DNA from: Bradyrhizobium liaoningense | Lineage (GTDB): Bacteria > Pseudomonadota > Alphaproteobacteria > Rhizobiales > Xanthobacteraceae | DNA: 64,000 nt | Reading direction: 5' to 3' | NCBI RefSeq assembly: GCF_018130825.1 | Contig: NZ_JAFCJS010000001.1 | Span: 496,001 to 560,000 of the forward strand | Part shown: positions 45,845 through 54,495 of the stretch, in pieces | How positions within the stretch are numbered: the first letter of the stretch is position 1 | How the letters are laid out: each line of letters starts with the position of its first letter | Notes under the pieces: generated by a model | Databases searched by the model: none | Told to the model about the DNA's origin: nothing | What the model saw: only the letters and a program-made list of their open reading frames with translations | Translations under genes and position numbers: made by a program

Positions 45845-46936
45845 GTGAAAAGCCTCCGCCAGCTCCTCACGGGTGAGGACATCATCCAGCTCGTGATCCG
45901 GCTCGGCCTGCTGGCCCTGCTGATCATCTGGACTTTCCTGATCATCCGTCCGTTCGTGCCGATCCTGGCCTGGAGCGGCGTGCTCGCGGTGGCGTTCTAC
46001 CCGGCCTTCAGCTGGGTCGCCAAAATCCTCGGTGGACGTCCCAAGACTGCGGCGGCAATCCTCACCCTCATCACGCTCGGCATCGTCATCGGCCCCGCGA
46101 CCTGGCTCGGCATCAGCGCGGTGGACGGTGTGCGCGAGCTGGCGCACCAGCTCGGCACCGGCGACCTCGCGCTGCAGTCGGCGCCGGAGCAGCTCAAATC
46201 GTGGCCGCTGGTCGGTCCCTGGCTCTATGAGCTCTGGGACCAGGCCTACACCAACATCCGCGCAGTGCTGCGCGAGGTGGCGCCGTATCTTCAGCCGTTG
46301 GCGGGGCCGCTGCTGTCGCTCGCGGGCGATGCCGGCGTCGGTACGCTCCAGTTTCTAGTCTCGGTGTTCGTGGCCGGCTTCCTGTTTCCGCATGGGCCGC
46401 GGCTGGTCGCGGCCGGCCGCGGCTTCCTGTTCCGCATCGTGCCCGAGCAGAGCGAGCATTTCCTGGGGCTCGCGGGTGCGACCATCCGCGCCGTGGCGCA
46501 AGGCGTGATCGGCGTCGCGATCGTGCAGGCCCTGCTCGCCGGCATCGGCTTCAAGCTTGCGGCGGTGCCGAGCGCGGGTCTGCTCGCCTTCATCGTGCTG
46601 CTGCTCTCGATCGTGCAGATCGGCGCCTTCCTCGTGCTGCTGCCCGTCATCATCTGGATCTGGACCGCCAAGGACGTCACCACGGCGCTGGTGCTGACGG
46701 TGTTTCTGGTCCTGGTCGGCTTCATCGACACCATGCTGAAGCCGCTGGTGATGGGACGCGGCCTGACCACGCCGACCATCGTGATCTTCGTCGGCGTGAT
46801 CGGCGGCACGCTCGCGCACGGCATCGTCGGCCTGTTCATCGGGCCGATCATCCTGTCGGTGGCCTGGGAGATGATGATGGCCTGGATCAGGACGGAGGAT
46901 CAGGCGGAGGCAGGGGCGGGCGCTGGCGAAGGCTGA
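45845..46936 (+). CDS. AI-2E family transporter (PerM/YdiK-like)
   Basis: 363 residues with eight or so membrane segments: IIQLVIRLGLLALLIIWTFLIIRPF and LAWSGVLAVAFYPAFSWV. The closing block FVGVIGGTLAHGIVGLFIGPIILSVAWEMMMAW is the family signature. Members are putative exporters or permeases, named from a proposed role in autoinducer-2 export. The GTG chosen has GGAAGG 8 bases before it; a TTG 28 codons upstream would add a non-conserved stretch. Confidence 0.87.
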   Translation: MKSLRQLLTGEDIIQLVIRLGLLALLIIWTFLIIRPFVPILAWSGVLAVAFYPAFSWVAKILGGRPKTAAAILTLITLGIVIGPATWLGISAVDGVRELAHQLGTGDLALQSAPEQLKSWPLVGPWLYELWDQAYTNIRAVLREVAPYLQPLAGPLLSLAGDAGVGTLQFLVSVFVAGFLFPHGPRLVAAGRGFLFRIVPEQSEHFLGLAGATIRAVAQGVIGVAIVQALLAGIGFKLAAVPSAGLLAFIVLLLSIVQIGAFLVLLPVIIWIWTAKDVTTALVLTVFLVLVGFIDTMLKPLVMGRGLTTPTIVIFVGVIGGTLAHGIVGLFIGPIILSVAWEMMMAWIRTEDQAEAGAGAGEG

Positions 46937-47020
46937 TATCGCGACCCGAGCGGCGCGATCCTGCGCTCTTCGGTCGGCCCGGCCTGACGGCCCGCAGCCT
47001 GTGGTCAAGACGCGCCCCTA

Positions 47021-47044
47021 ACTTGTCTATCCAACTAGACAAGT
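47021..47044. promoter_or_regulatory. Perfect 9-base inverted repeat before the NUDIX gene
   Basis: ACTTGTCTA and TAGACAAGT with a six-base spacer TCCAAC, 38 bases before the NUDIX ATG. The CTTGTCTA...TAGACAAG pattern resembles operators of GntR/HutC-type regulators. No such regulator is adjacent. Confidence 0.5.
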
Positions 47045-47081
47045 TACGATCGGGACGATTCTATTCTCGATTGCGACAGCA

Positions 47082-47474
47082 ATGGCGAAGTCTTCCAAGC
47101 TGGTTGCCGCGAAGCGCGGCAAGGTATTGTTGGTCAGACGCCGGTCGGACGGCCTGTGGATGTTCCCGGGCGGCCGCAAGCGCGCGCGCGAGTCCGAGAA
47201 GGATTGCCTGCGGCGGGAGATCAAGGAGGAGCTGCCCAAGCTGAAGCTCGGCAGGATCAGCCTCTGGAAGGAAGTGAAGGCCAGGAACAAGCGCTCCGGT
47301 CGCAAGATGAGCGATGCGATCTTCATCGCCAAGGGCGCCAAGGGCAGGCTGGCGATCGGCGACAAGAAGGAGATCGACCGTGCCGCCTGGCAAAAGCCGC
47401 GCGGCATTCGCCTGACGCCGACCTCGCGCTACATCCGCGACCGCCTGTTTCCGAGGAAGCGGCGGCGGAGCTGA
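47082..47474 (+). CDS. NUDIX hydrolase
   Basis: 130 residues. The NUDIX box is GGRKRARESEKDCLRREIKE with the metal-binding Glu residues in REIKEEL. Such enzymes remove damaged or signalling nucleoside diphosphate derivatives. The C-terminus is very basic (RDRLFPRKRRRS). A perfect palindrome sits in its promoter. Substrate unknown. Confidence 0.85.
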   Translation: MAKSSKLVAAKRGKVLLVRRRSDGLWMFPGGRKRARESEKDCLRREIKEELPKLKLGRISLWKEVKARNKRSGRKMSDAIFIAKGAKGRLAIGDKKEIDRAAWQKPRGIRLTPTSRYIRDRLFPRKRRRS

Positions 47475-47475
47475 G

Positions 47476-47760
47476 CTAGTCCTCTCGCTCCGCCGATTGC
47501 GTCCGCCCGGTGAACGACCTCGACTGCGCCAGGCGCGGCTCCGGCGCGGCGCGCCTCACGGCCTCGGCCTCGCGCTGCTCCTTGCGGACCTTGCGCGCAT
47601 TGCGCATCGCGCGTTTGACGAAGGGGTGCTGGGAATCCTCGGCGAAGAACAGCACCACCTCGCAGCTCGGACATTGTCTGGAATAGCCGTCCTGCAACCG
47701 CGCGGCGCGATCGCGGAACACGTTCTTGCAGCGCGTGCACTGAATCTGGACGGAGCCCAT
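47476..47760 (-). CDS. Small zinc-ribbon protein
   Basis: 94 residues. QCTRCKNVFRDRAARLQDGYSRQCPSCEVVLFF gives two CxxC pairs as in MJ0042-like zinc fingers, followed by a long basic and alanine-rich helix (VKRAMRNARKVRKEQREAEAVRRA). The stop lies 2 bases from the NUDIX stop in convergent orientation. Function unknown. Confidence 0.7.
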   Translation of the reverse strand: MGSVQIQCTRCKNVFRDRAARLQDGYSRQCPSCEVVLFFAEDSQHPFVKRAMRNARKVRKEQREAEAVRRAAPEPRLAQSRSFTGRTQSAERED

Positions 47761-47918
47761 GCGCGATCGACAATGACTGATGGAAATGCATCGTCATGCT
47801 GATCGCAAATGTCTGAAGAAAGCCTGAAGGGCTTCTGCGGATTCACCGCCAGCCTGCCGCAAGCCGATGCAGCGGACGCGAGCATGTCGGCGATGCTCGC
47901 GTCACGCGCGCGGCGAAG

Positions 47919-48158
47919 CTATTGCTTGGCCGCCATGGTCTCCAGGCACTGATTGAGAAATGCGGTGCGATCTCTCGGCAGCACCTTCTCGAGATCCGCT
48001 TTCAGCGCGCATTCGCGCTGCCGGATCTGCTCGGCACGGCGCTTCTCGGCAGCTTCACGAAATTCGGGCGCGACCTTGCTGGGATCGACCAGCGCCTGTG
48101 AGCGGGCGGGTGTGGTTGCAAGCAACACGATGGCAGCGATGAAAATGAATGGTTTCAA
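47919..48158 (-). CDS. Small exported protein, unknown
   Basis: 79 residues from a TTG with GGAGG 5 bases upstream. Signal peptide MKPFIFIAAIVLLATTPARSQA, then LVDPSKVAPEFREAAEKRRAEQIRQREC and a second cysteine in LNQCLETMA. A one-disulfide helical periplasmic protein. Longer readings to 48200 ignore the ribosome-binding site. Function unknown. Confidence 0.7.
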   Translation of the reverse strand: MKPFIFIAAIVLLATTPARSQALVDPSKVAPEFREAAEKRRAEQIRQRECALKADLEKVLPRDRTAFLNQCLETMAAKQ

Positions 48159-48599
48159 ATGAGCCTCCGAAAAAAAGCATCCTAGCGCGCGGCGTGCCAA
48201 CGCTCAAATCGGAGCCCCCGCGGTACCCCGTTCCGCCGCAGCTGCGCTGACAGTGCGTGTGAACCAGTTCACAAGCGCTCGATCAGTTCGCTGCTATGAA
48301 GGCACATTGCTTGACCAAATCATTTTTTGACGAAACGCCCCGGCGTCCAAGCGCCGGGGTTTTTCGTGCTGGCGATGCGGTCTTCGATCGCATCAGCCTT
48401 TCCCGCAAATGAAGCACGATCCCGCGCCGCGTTATATGCTTCGGAACGGGGCCCGGTTCCCGTCCGTGGATGCACGGAACGTTGCCGCAAGGCGTGCGTT
48501 CGCCGGGCAAATCCCATATGGATGGCGGCGCGTCGCCGAATCGAAACGAGAGCGGCGCGTGTTCAGTTGGCGGCGGTTTACGACCAGAAACGGATTCAC
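48159..48599. other. Non-coding leader region of the Mfd-like gene
   Basis: 441 bases. It holds a TGTGAAC-CA-GTTCACA dyad at 48258-48273 and a strong rho-independent terminator at 48338-48364 on the + strand. Two chained small ORFs (48296-48412 and 48409-48603) run through it with start/stop overlaps into the Mfd-like gene, but they lack recognisable homology or ribosome-binding sites. Confidence 0.5.
48338..48364 (+). terminator. Rho-independent terminator in the leader of the Mfd-like gene
   Basis: Stem CCCCGGCG / CGCCGGGG with loop TCCAAG, followed by TTTTT. No annotated forward gene precedes it within 860 bases, so it either ends a small RNA or attenuates transcription of the gene 235 bases downstream. 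Confidence 0.75.
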
Positions 48600-51500
48600 G
48601 TGAGGCTTGCAAAGAAGGCGCGGGCGGCCAAGGCATCGCCAAAGAGGGCATCGCCAAAGACCACGATATCGCCCAAGTCCAGGACATCGCTCAAAGCCAG
48701 GACGCTTAAGACCAAGACGCTTAAGACCAAGGCATCGCTCAAGACGAAGGCGTCGCCAAGGAAGAGCGAGGGGGCGCAGCGCGCCGCGATCTCGTCGTCG
48801 TCGCCCCTCGGTTCGATGGCGCTTCACCTGCTCGCGCAATGGAAGCAGTCCGGACCCAGCGGCATCGTGTTTCTCGCCGAGAACGAGAGCAGGGCGGAGC
48901 GGCTGGGCAGCGTCATTCATGCGCTCGATCCGTCCTGCGAGGTGCTGGTGTTTCCGCGGCTGAACACCTTGCCGTTCGATCAGCTCGAGCCCTCGCACGA
49001 ACTCGCAGGGCGCAGGGCCTCCGTGCTGCGGCGCCTTGCAAGATCCAAGAGGCCGCTGTTTCTCGTCTCGACCGCGGAAGCCGTCATGGAGCGCCTGCCG
49101 CCACCGGCGAGCCTGTTGCGTCTCAGCCTCAGCTTGAAAGTGGGCGGCGCGTTTTCCGAGCGGGAGCTCGAGAGCCGCCTCGAATCCCTCGGATACGATC
49201 TCGACGACGAGCCGGACTATCCGGGCGGGGCGCTGTTTCATGGACAGACCTTCGAGATATTTCCCGCAGGCGCGCTCGGCCCTTTCCGCATCGAGCATTC
49301 CGATCGCGCGATCGACCGGATCGTGGCGTTCGACCCGAAGGAGCACGACATCATCTTCGAGACGAAGGAGCTCGTGGTCGATCCGATGTCGGAGCGGCTT
49401 GGCTTTGCCGGCAGGGGCGGCAAGCGCGCGCGCCTGTTCGACTATTGCGGACGCGCCAAATGGATCGCTGATGCAGGCGTACCGGCGCATGCCGACGGCT
49501 GGCTTGATACGATCGAGGAGGCCGCGCCGCGGGCGGAGCGGGAGCGCGAATATCTCGGACGTCGCGACTGGAAGCAGCTCTCCAGGGGCATGAACGTGTT
49601 GCCGCGGACCGCATCGTTCCAGGCCGTGCCCGAATTCTCGAAGCTGACATCCGCAAGGAAGGCGCTGCGTGCCTTCGTCGAGGAGACGCGGCGGGCCGGT
49701 TCGCGATTGATCCTCGTCGCCGCGCAAGAGGACGATCTGCGCGTGATGGAGCGGATGAGCGGCGTCAAGGCGCAGCGCTGCGAGGATTGGGACGAGGCGA
49801 CGCGCGGGGGAAGCGGCGAGGCGGCACTTCTGGCCGATCTCGATGCGGGCTTCGTCGTGCCGGGGCGAAAGCCTCTCGTCGTCGTGACGGCGTCCGACGT
49901 GCTCGGCAGCCGGGCGCATCATGCGCAGCCGATGGCGCGCGCCTGGAGCGCGGCCTTCGACCATGCCGATGTGCCGGAGCAGGGCACGGTGGTCGTTCAT
50001 CTCCAGCGCGGCCTTGCCGTGCTCGACGGCTTGCAGACGGTCAACACCGGCGGCGGCGCAATGCGCGAGATGATCCGCCTGAAGTTCGCGGGCGACAATG
50101 CGGTTCTGGTGCCGCCGACTGATCTGGCGCTGATGTGGCCTTACGCCGCCGAGCTCGGCAAGCTGGCGCTCGACAAGGCGGACGGCAGCACATGGTGGGC
50201 ACGGCGCAGCGAGGCCGAGCGCGAGATCCAGATCGCGGGCAAGGTGCTCGCCAAGCACATCAGCCAGCGCCGCCGGCGGCGCGCGGAAAAGCTGGTGCCG
50301 CCGGGATCGGCCTACGAGAAGTTCGTCGCGCGATTTCCCTATTTCACGACAACAGACCAGGCCAAGGCGATCCACGATGTGCTGGATGATCTCGCGTCCG
50401 GTCACCCGATGGACCGGGTGGTCTGCGGCGATGTCGGATTTGGCAAGACCGAGGTGGCGCTGCGCGCGGCGGCCGCCGTGGTGCTGTCCGGCAAGCAGGT
50501 GGCGATCGCGGTGCCGACGACGGTGCTGGCCCGGCAGCATGTCGCAACGTTCAGCAAGCGCTTCGCCCCGTTCGGCATCGAGGTCGGGAATTTGTCGCGG
50601 GCTACCTCCGGCGCGGAGCTGCGCGAGACCAGGGAGGGCCTGCGCAGCGGCCGGATCAAGGTCGTGGTAGGGACGCAGGCGCTTACGGCGAAGGACGTGA
50701 AGTTCGATGATCTCGGCCTCGTCATCATCGACGAGGAGCAGCATTTTGGCGCGGCCGAGAAGGCAAAGCTCGCCGGCCTCGCCAAAAATGTCCATGTGCT
50801 GATGATGAGCGCGACGCCGATCCCGCGGACGCTTGCCGCTGGCCTTGCCGGCTTCCGCGATCTCAGCGTGATCGCCTCGCCGCCGGTGCACCGGCTTCCG
50901 GTCGCGACCAGGATTGCGCCGCTGTCGGATGCCGCCATTGCCTCGGCGCTGCTGCGCGAGCAGCGCCGCCACGGCCAGAGCTTCCTGATCTGCCCGCGCA
51001 TCCAGGATCTCGATCCGATGCTGGCGCGCGTGCAGGCGGTGGCGGGCGACCTTCGCATCGTGTGCCTGCACGGCAGACTGGCGGCGGACGAGATCGACGA
51101 CCGCATGATGAGCTTCGTCGAGGGCAGGGCCGACGTTCTGCTCGCGACCAACATCGTCGAGAGCGGCCTCGACATTCCCCGCGCCAACACCATCGTGGTG
51201 TGCTGGCCCGAGAAGTTCGGCCTCGCCCAGCTGCACCAGCTGCGCGGGCGGGTCGGGCGCGGCGGCATCCGCGCCTTCGCCCATCTCTTGACCGAGACGG
51301 CGTCCGGGCATTCCGAGAAGCGGCTGGCCGTGCTCGAGGAGTTCAGCCGGCCGGGCGCGGGCTTTGCCATCAGCGAGCGCGACCTGGACCTGCGGGGTGC
51401 GGGCGATCTGTTTTCGGAGCAGCAATCAGGCCATGTCCAGGTGTTCGGGCCCGTGCTCTACAGCCACCTCCTGAAAATGGCCTCGGAGAAGGTCGACGAG

Positions 51501-51920
51501 GAGCGTGCCGCGGTGTGGGTGCCCGACCTCAACCTGCCGGTCGGAGACATGCTGCCCGAGACCTATGTGCAGTCCGAGCCGGTGCGGCTCGAGCTCTATG
51601 CGCGCGCCGCGCGATGCAGCAACGAGGACGATCTCGACGACCTCGAGGAGGAAACCTCCCGCCGCTTCGGACCCTTGCCGAAGGTTGCGCGCGATTTCTT
51701 CTCCGCGGCCAAGCTCAGGATCGAATGCAAGCGACGCGGCATCATCCGCCTCGACGTCGGCCCCGGCGCGGTGGCCGCGACGTTCCTGCCCGGACGGTTG
51801 CGGAAATCGAGAGGAAAGTCACTCCAGCGCGACGGCGATCGCGTCGTCTATCACAGCGCGATGCGCGATGCGCCGTTCGAACGGGTGGAGGAATTGTTCG
51901 AGGCGCTGGACGACGCGTGA
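48600..51920 (+). CDS. Mfd-like DEAD-box helicase with lysine-rich N-terminal tail
   Basis: 1106 residues from a GTG. The UvrB-homology region (VLVFPRLNTLPFDQLEPSHELAGRRA), a degenerate RNA-polymerase-binding segment (VVVHLQRGLAVLDGLQTV), the translocase (Walker A GDVGFGKTE near residue 610, DEEQH near 711, ATNIVESGLDIPRANT, QLHQLRGRVGRG) and the TRCF end (LPVGDMLPETYVQSEPVRLELY) follow the order of transcription-repair coupling factor. HGVGR of true Mfd is QRGLA here. The first 50 residues are a Lys/Ser/Thr repeat (SLKARTLKTKTLKTKASLKT). Probably a second, diverged Mfd; RNA-polymerase contact is doubtful. Confidence 0.85.
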   Translation: MRLAKKARAAKASPKRASPKTTISPKSRTSLKARTLKTKTLKTKASLKTKASPRKSEGAQRAAISSSSPLGSMALHLLAQWKQSGPSGIVFLAENESRAERLGSVIHALDPSCEVLVFPRLNTLPFDQLEPSHELAGRRASVLRRLARSKRPLFLVSTAEAVMERLPPPASLLRLSLSLKVGGAFSERELESRLESLGYDLDDEPDYPGGALFHGQTFEIFPAGALGPFRIEHSDRAIDRIVAFDPKEHDIIFETKELVVDPMSERLGFAGRGGKRARLFDYCGRAKWIADAGVPAHADGWLDTIEEAAPRAEREREYLGRRDWKQLSRGMNVLPRTASFQAVPEFSKLTSARKALRAFVEETRRAGSRLILVAAQEDDLRVMERMSGVKAQRCEDWDEATRGGSGEAALLADLDAGFVVPGRKPLVVVTASDVLGSRAHHAQPMARAWSAAFDHADVPEQGTVVVHLQRGLAVLDGLQTVNTGGGAMREMIRLKFAGDNAVLVPPTDLALMWPYAAELGKLALDKADGSTWWARRSEAEREIQIAGKVLAKHISQRRRRRAEKLVPPGSAYEKFVARFPYFTTTDQAKAIHDVLDDLASGHPMDRVVCGDVGFGKTEVALRAAAAVVLSGKQVAIAVPTTVLARQHVATFSKRFAPFGIEVGNLSRATSGAELRETREGLRSGRIKVVVGTQALTAKDVKFDDLGLVIIDEEQHFGAAEKAKLAGLAKNVHVLMMSATPIPRTLAAGLAGFRDLSVIASPPVHRLPVATRIAPLSDAAIASALLREQRRHGQSFLICPRIQDLDPMLARVQAVAGDLRIVCLHGRLAADEIDDRMMSFVEGRADVLLATNIVESGLDIPRANTIVVCWPEKFGLAQLHQLRGRVGRGGIRAFAHLLTETASGHSEKRLAVLEEFSRPGAGFAISERDLDLRGAGDLFSEQQSGHVQVFGPVLYSHLLKMASEKVDEERAAVWVPDLNLPVGDMLPETYVQSEPVRLELYARAARCSNEDDLDDLEEETSRRFGPLPKVARDFFSAAKLRIECKRRGIIRLDVGPGAVAATFLPGRLRKSRGKSLQRDGDRVVYHSAMRDAPFERVEELFEALDDA
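48701..48730 (+). repeat. Tandem 15-base repeat encoding LKTKT
   Basis: GACGCTTAAGACCAA occurs twice in direct succession inside the lysine-rich tail of the Mfd-like protein, with further diverged copies around it. A slippage-prone region that could lengthen or shorten the basic tail in frame (15 bases per unit). Confidence 0.75.
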
Positions 51921-52024
51921 AAACGGCACCGGCCTTCGGTTTCAAATAGGCGCCGCATCAGATTGCGGCGGGATGGCTGGCGCATCACATGAAGCCGGAC
52001 CGTTGCCCGATCGGAACCGATACG

Positions 52025-52246
52025 ATGCGCGCCTTACTGGCCATGGGCCTTTTGATCGTCCTGTGCGCCGCTGCGGACGCTGCAGCGGCGCGTGACTCAC
52101 GCATGCGTCCTCCGCGCGATCCCGCGGCCGACCGTCCCGGCGCGGATATGCATCCCCGGGCGCGCTTCGCGGTCCCGGGCTGGAGCGATGAAGCCACGCA
52201 GCGCTGGCTGAATAACGCCTCGTCCAATGTCGGCCGTGGCGGATAG
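52025..52246 (+). CDS. Small exported protein, unknown
   Basis: 73 residues. MRALLAMGLLIVLCAAADAAA is a signal peptide; the mature part is Arg/Pro-rich (RMRPPRDPAADRPGADMHPRARFAVPGW) and ends RWLNNASSNVGRGG. The ribosome-binding site is weak. Located 100 bases after the Mfd-like gene. Function unknown. Confidence 0.6.
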   Translation: MRALLAMGLLIVLCAAADAAAARDSRMRPPRDPAADRPGADMHPRARFAVPGWSDEATQRWLNNASSNVGRGG

Positions 52247-52274
52247 CTGGTGCAGAGCAACTGAGGCAGGGCGG

Positions 52275-52445
52275 TTAGGCGGCCTGCTCCTCGAATGAGG
52301 TGTAGACCCGGCCGTTTGGATCAACGATCTGGACGTCCCAGCACCCGTCCGCGACGAGCTCCCTGGCTTTCTTCAGGGCGGCCGCGAGCGACAGCCGCTT
52401 GAGGCTGACGACGCCTGCCGTGTCGAAACCGTTGATTTCGAACAT
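52275..52445 (-). CDS. Small conserved-type protein, 56 residues
   Basis: MFEINGFDTAGVVSLKRLSL then AAALKKARELVADGCWDVQIVDPNGRVYTSFEEQAA. GGGAGGAACGGC lies directly before the ATG, an excellent ribosome-binding site, and the composition is that of a compact alpha/beta fold. The KARELVADGCWDVQIVDPNGRVY pattern is typical of small proteins found across Bradyrhizobium. Below the length cutoff of most gene finders. Function unknown. Confidence 0.7.
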   Translation of the reverse strand: MFEINGFDTAGVVSLKRLSLAAALKKARELVADGCWDVQIVDPNGRVYTSFEEQAA

Positions 52446-52719
52446 GCCGTTCCTCCCATTTTCCTGAATCCTACATCATCTGAGGGCGTTGTCTGCAGCT
52501 TTTGTCGCGCCTCGAAGCAGGTGCCCATTCCTGGTTCCATCGCATTGACCCCGTAATCGGCCGGGGTAGATGGGCCCGTCGGCCGGTCAGGCCGCTAACG
52601 TGGAATTAATCAGAAAAGCTCACAATTTTAGGCAGTTGTGTATGGGTGCTGCGTAAAGGAGGCGTCGCGACGACGTTCCGGCGACGGCTTCCTTTTGCTC
52701 GCTCATGAGGTCAATGCTG

Positions 52720-53379
52720 ATGACCACGACATCCGAAGCGCAGGGCCTTGTCGAACAACTCGACCCCGCAGCACTTGCAGCCGCCGCAGCCCCCGAACCC
52801 GAAGCCCCCGAAATTCCTGTGCCGACCAGGCGGTCGAGCCGCAAATCGATCCTGGCCCTGTCGGTGTGTGCCCTCGCCATCAACGGTTCGGCGGCCGTCT
52901 ACACATGGCCGTCCGATCTTCCGTCGCTGAATGTCCGCAAGTTCGCCGAACTTTTTCCACGCCCGGAATCGTCCGCGCCAAAGCCGGATCCGGTCGTCGC
53001 TGCGTTGAAGGATATTCAGTCGACCCAGCAGCAACACACGGCGTCACTGCAGGAGAGCAACAACGCCTTGCAGCAAAATGCAGCTTTGCTGCAGCAGGAT
53101 TCAATGGTGCTCCTGTCCCTGAGACAGAGCATCACGGACGAGCGGGTCGATGTGAGGAAGATATCTTCGCAGCTGTCTACGCTGATCGCGAAGGTCGACT
53201 CGCTGCAAAATGTGATGATGTCGGACGTGACGTCCTCCATTCGTCGAGCGAATGCGCGCTATGGACTGTCTGCAGCGATGCGCAAACGGCTGGCGCGGGA
53301 ATCGAAGCCCTTAGGGCCTGTTTCGGTTGGAGGAGCCCCGCTGAGCGTGCCGGCCGCGCCGCCGGCTCCGGAGAGCTGA
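52720..53379 (+). CDS. Single-span membrane protein with coiled coil
   Basis: 219 residues. After an Ala/Pro/Glu-rich cytoplasmic stretch and the basic RRSSRKS comes one membrane segment (ILALSVCALAINGSAAVYTW), then a periplasmic coiled coil rich in Gln (DIQSTQQQHTASLQESNNALQQNAALLQQDSMVLLSLRQSI). GAGGT lies 8 bases before this ATG; an earlier ATG five codons upstream is possible. Proteins of this build occur widely in Bradyrhizobium; no function is established. Confidence 0.72.
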   Translation: MTTTSEAQGLVEQLDPAALAAAAAPEPEAPEIPVPTRRSSRKSILALSVCALAINGSAAVYTWPSDLPSLNVRKFAELFPRPESSAPKPDPVVAALKDIQSTQQQHTASLQESNNALQQNAALLQQDSMVLLSLRQSITDERVDVRKISSQLSTLIAKVDSLQNVMMSDVTSSIRRANARYGLSAAMRKRLARESKPLGPVSVGGAPLSVPAAPPAPES

Positions 53380-53854
53380 AGGCGGGTCAAGCGGATCGCC
53401 TGGCACTGTGCCCGCGCCAAACCGGCGCCGCCGGACGACCCGGGGCTCGCCTGTTTCAGGCCCGGTGCGCTTCCTCTGTCTTTCAACTTTCGACCGCTGA
53501 ACCGGATCCGGTATGCTCGTTCTGCTTTTCCTTTGATCGGGAAAAACAGGCATTATGCCGCGCGATGTTCCCGTCCGGAACACATCGCCGAATGTGCTGA
53601 AGCGAACAGAGCAGCGCTTCGATCTATGAGTAAGCTCGCATCTGCTCGGCCTTAAGGTCGAGCGCCTCCGGCGGCCCCGGCCTTACCCCCATTAGCCCCC
53701 CACGGCCGGGGCCGTCTTGCGGCTCAGTTGCGTCAGCGGTGAGGGGCCTTCGCCAAGTCTTCCCCCGCAAGCAGGTCTTCGTCCGCAAGCTGGATTGACT
53801 CTGCAGTTTCCCTATCCAACTATTCGGGAAAAAGTGGCAATTGGGCAATGGGCG
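53380..53854. other. Non-coding interval with a GC-rich hairpin
   Basis: 475 bases. The only clear structure is the inverted repeat GGCCCCGGCC / GGCCGGGGCC around 53673-53713 with a 21-base loop. A short reverse reading ending ALDLKAEQMRAYS is visible but has no start that can be defended. No RNA gene recognised. Confidence 0.45.
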
Positions 53855-54040
53855 ATGAAAGACTACCAGGCTCAGCTAGAGAAGTTGCGGACGGACGCGG
53901 CCGAGTGCGCACTGATCCGCGATCTTGCGACCGACAAAGCCAAGCGCGAGCTGTTTGATCGGCTGGCCAATCATCTGACTGTGCTCGCGGAACACATCGA
54001 GCTGGCGATGCTGGAGCGACAGAAAGGCGCCGGAACGTAA
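53855..54040 (+). CDS. Small helical protein of a rhizobial family
   Basis: 61 residues: MKDYQAQLEKLRTDAAECAL followed by IRDLATDKAKRELFDRLANHLTVLAEHIELAML. A two-helix protein of a type repeated many times in Bradyrhizobium genomes (the pattern L-R-x-D-A-A-E-C and K-R-E-L-F-x-R-L-A). The ribosome-binding site is weak. Function unknown. Confidence 0.7.
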   Translation: MKDYQAQLEKLRTDAAECALIRDLATDKAKRELFDRLANHLTVLAEHIELAMLERQKGAGT

Positions 54041-54079
54041 GGCACCTTCGGCAGCCGGGTGGATGGCCGAGGGCGGGGG

Positions 54080-54238
54080 TTACCGCGTCGGAGATGCCTT
54101 CCATCCGTAAGACGGACGTGCGATTTGGCCGGTGACGTCGAGATCCTTCTCGTCAGAGAGGCGCCAGGCTGCCACCCCGAAGCAGACGGTCAGAACGACG
54201 GCGGCCACTAGCAGCAGCATCGATAGAAACTGGCTCAC
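54080..54238 (-). CDS. Small single-span membrane protein, 52 residues
   Basis: GTG start with AGGGGTGTAGG upstream: MSQFLSMLLLVAAVVLTVCFGVAAWRLSDEKDLDVTGQI and a short end. One membrane segment with a cytoplasmic acidic tail. No homology recognised; below normal gene-calling length in most tools. A larger overlapping reading to 54619 has no support. Confidence 0.5.
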   Translation of the reverse strand: MSQFLSMLLLVAAVVLTVCFGVAAWRLSDEKDLDVTGQIARPSYGWKASPTR

Positions 54239-54336
54239 ACCTACACCCCTGAACGCGACGCATGAGCGGAGCGACCACGGAACGTCGATTCGGAAAATGC
54301 AGACGCGCTGACCCATCGCCGATTTTCCCCCATCAC

Positions 54337-54495
54337 TCACACCGGACCAAAAGCGCTCACGAGTCCGATCGTGATTGGGACCAGCGCTACGACAGTCCAG
54401 AGGACGGGTGAACCGGAGGAAAGGCCAGCGATGAGTATCCAGGCACCGAAGCCCACGAGGAGCGCCGAGATGGCATAGGCAAGAGCTTTTTCCAT
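54337..54495 (-). CDS. Small two-span membrane protein, 52 residues
   Basis: MEKALAYAISALLVGFGAWI then LIAGLSSGSPVLWTVVALVPITIGLVSAFGPV: two membrane segments joined by a short Ser/Gly loop. Similar small proteins are frequent in this genus. A longer reading to 54609 adds non-conserved residues. Function unknown. Confidence 0.6.
   Translation of the reverse strand: MEKALAYAISALLVGFGAWILIAGLSSGSPVLWTVVALVPITIGLVSAFGPV

Noticed and set aside
48432..51425. A 997-residue reverse frame opposite the Mfd-like gene
   Set aside because: Antisense shadow; the forward strand has full helicase motifs.
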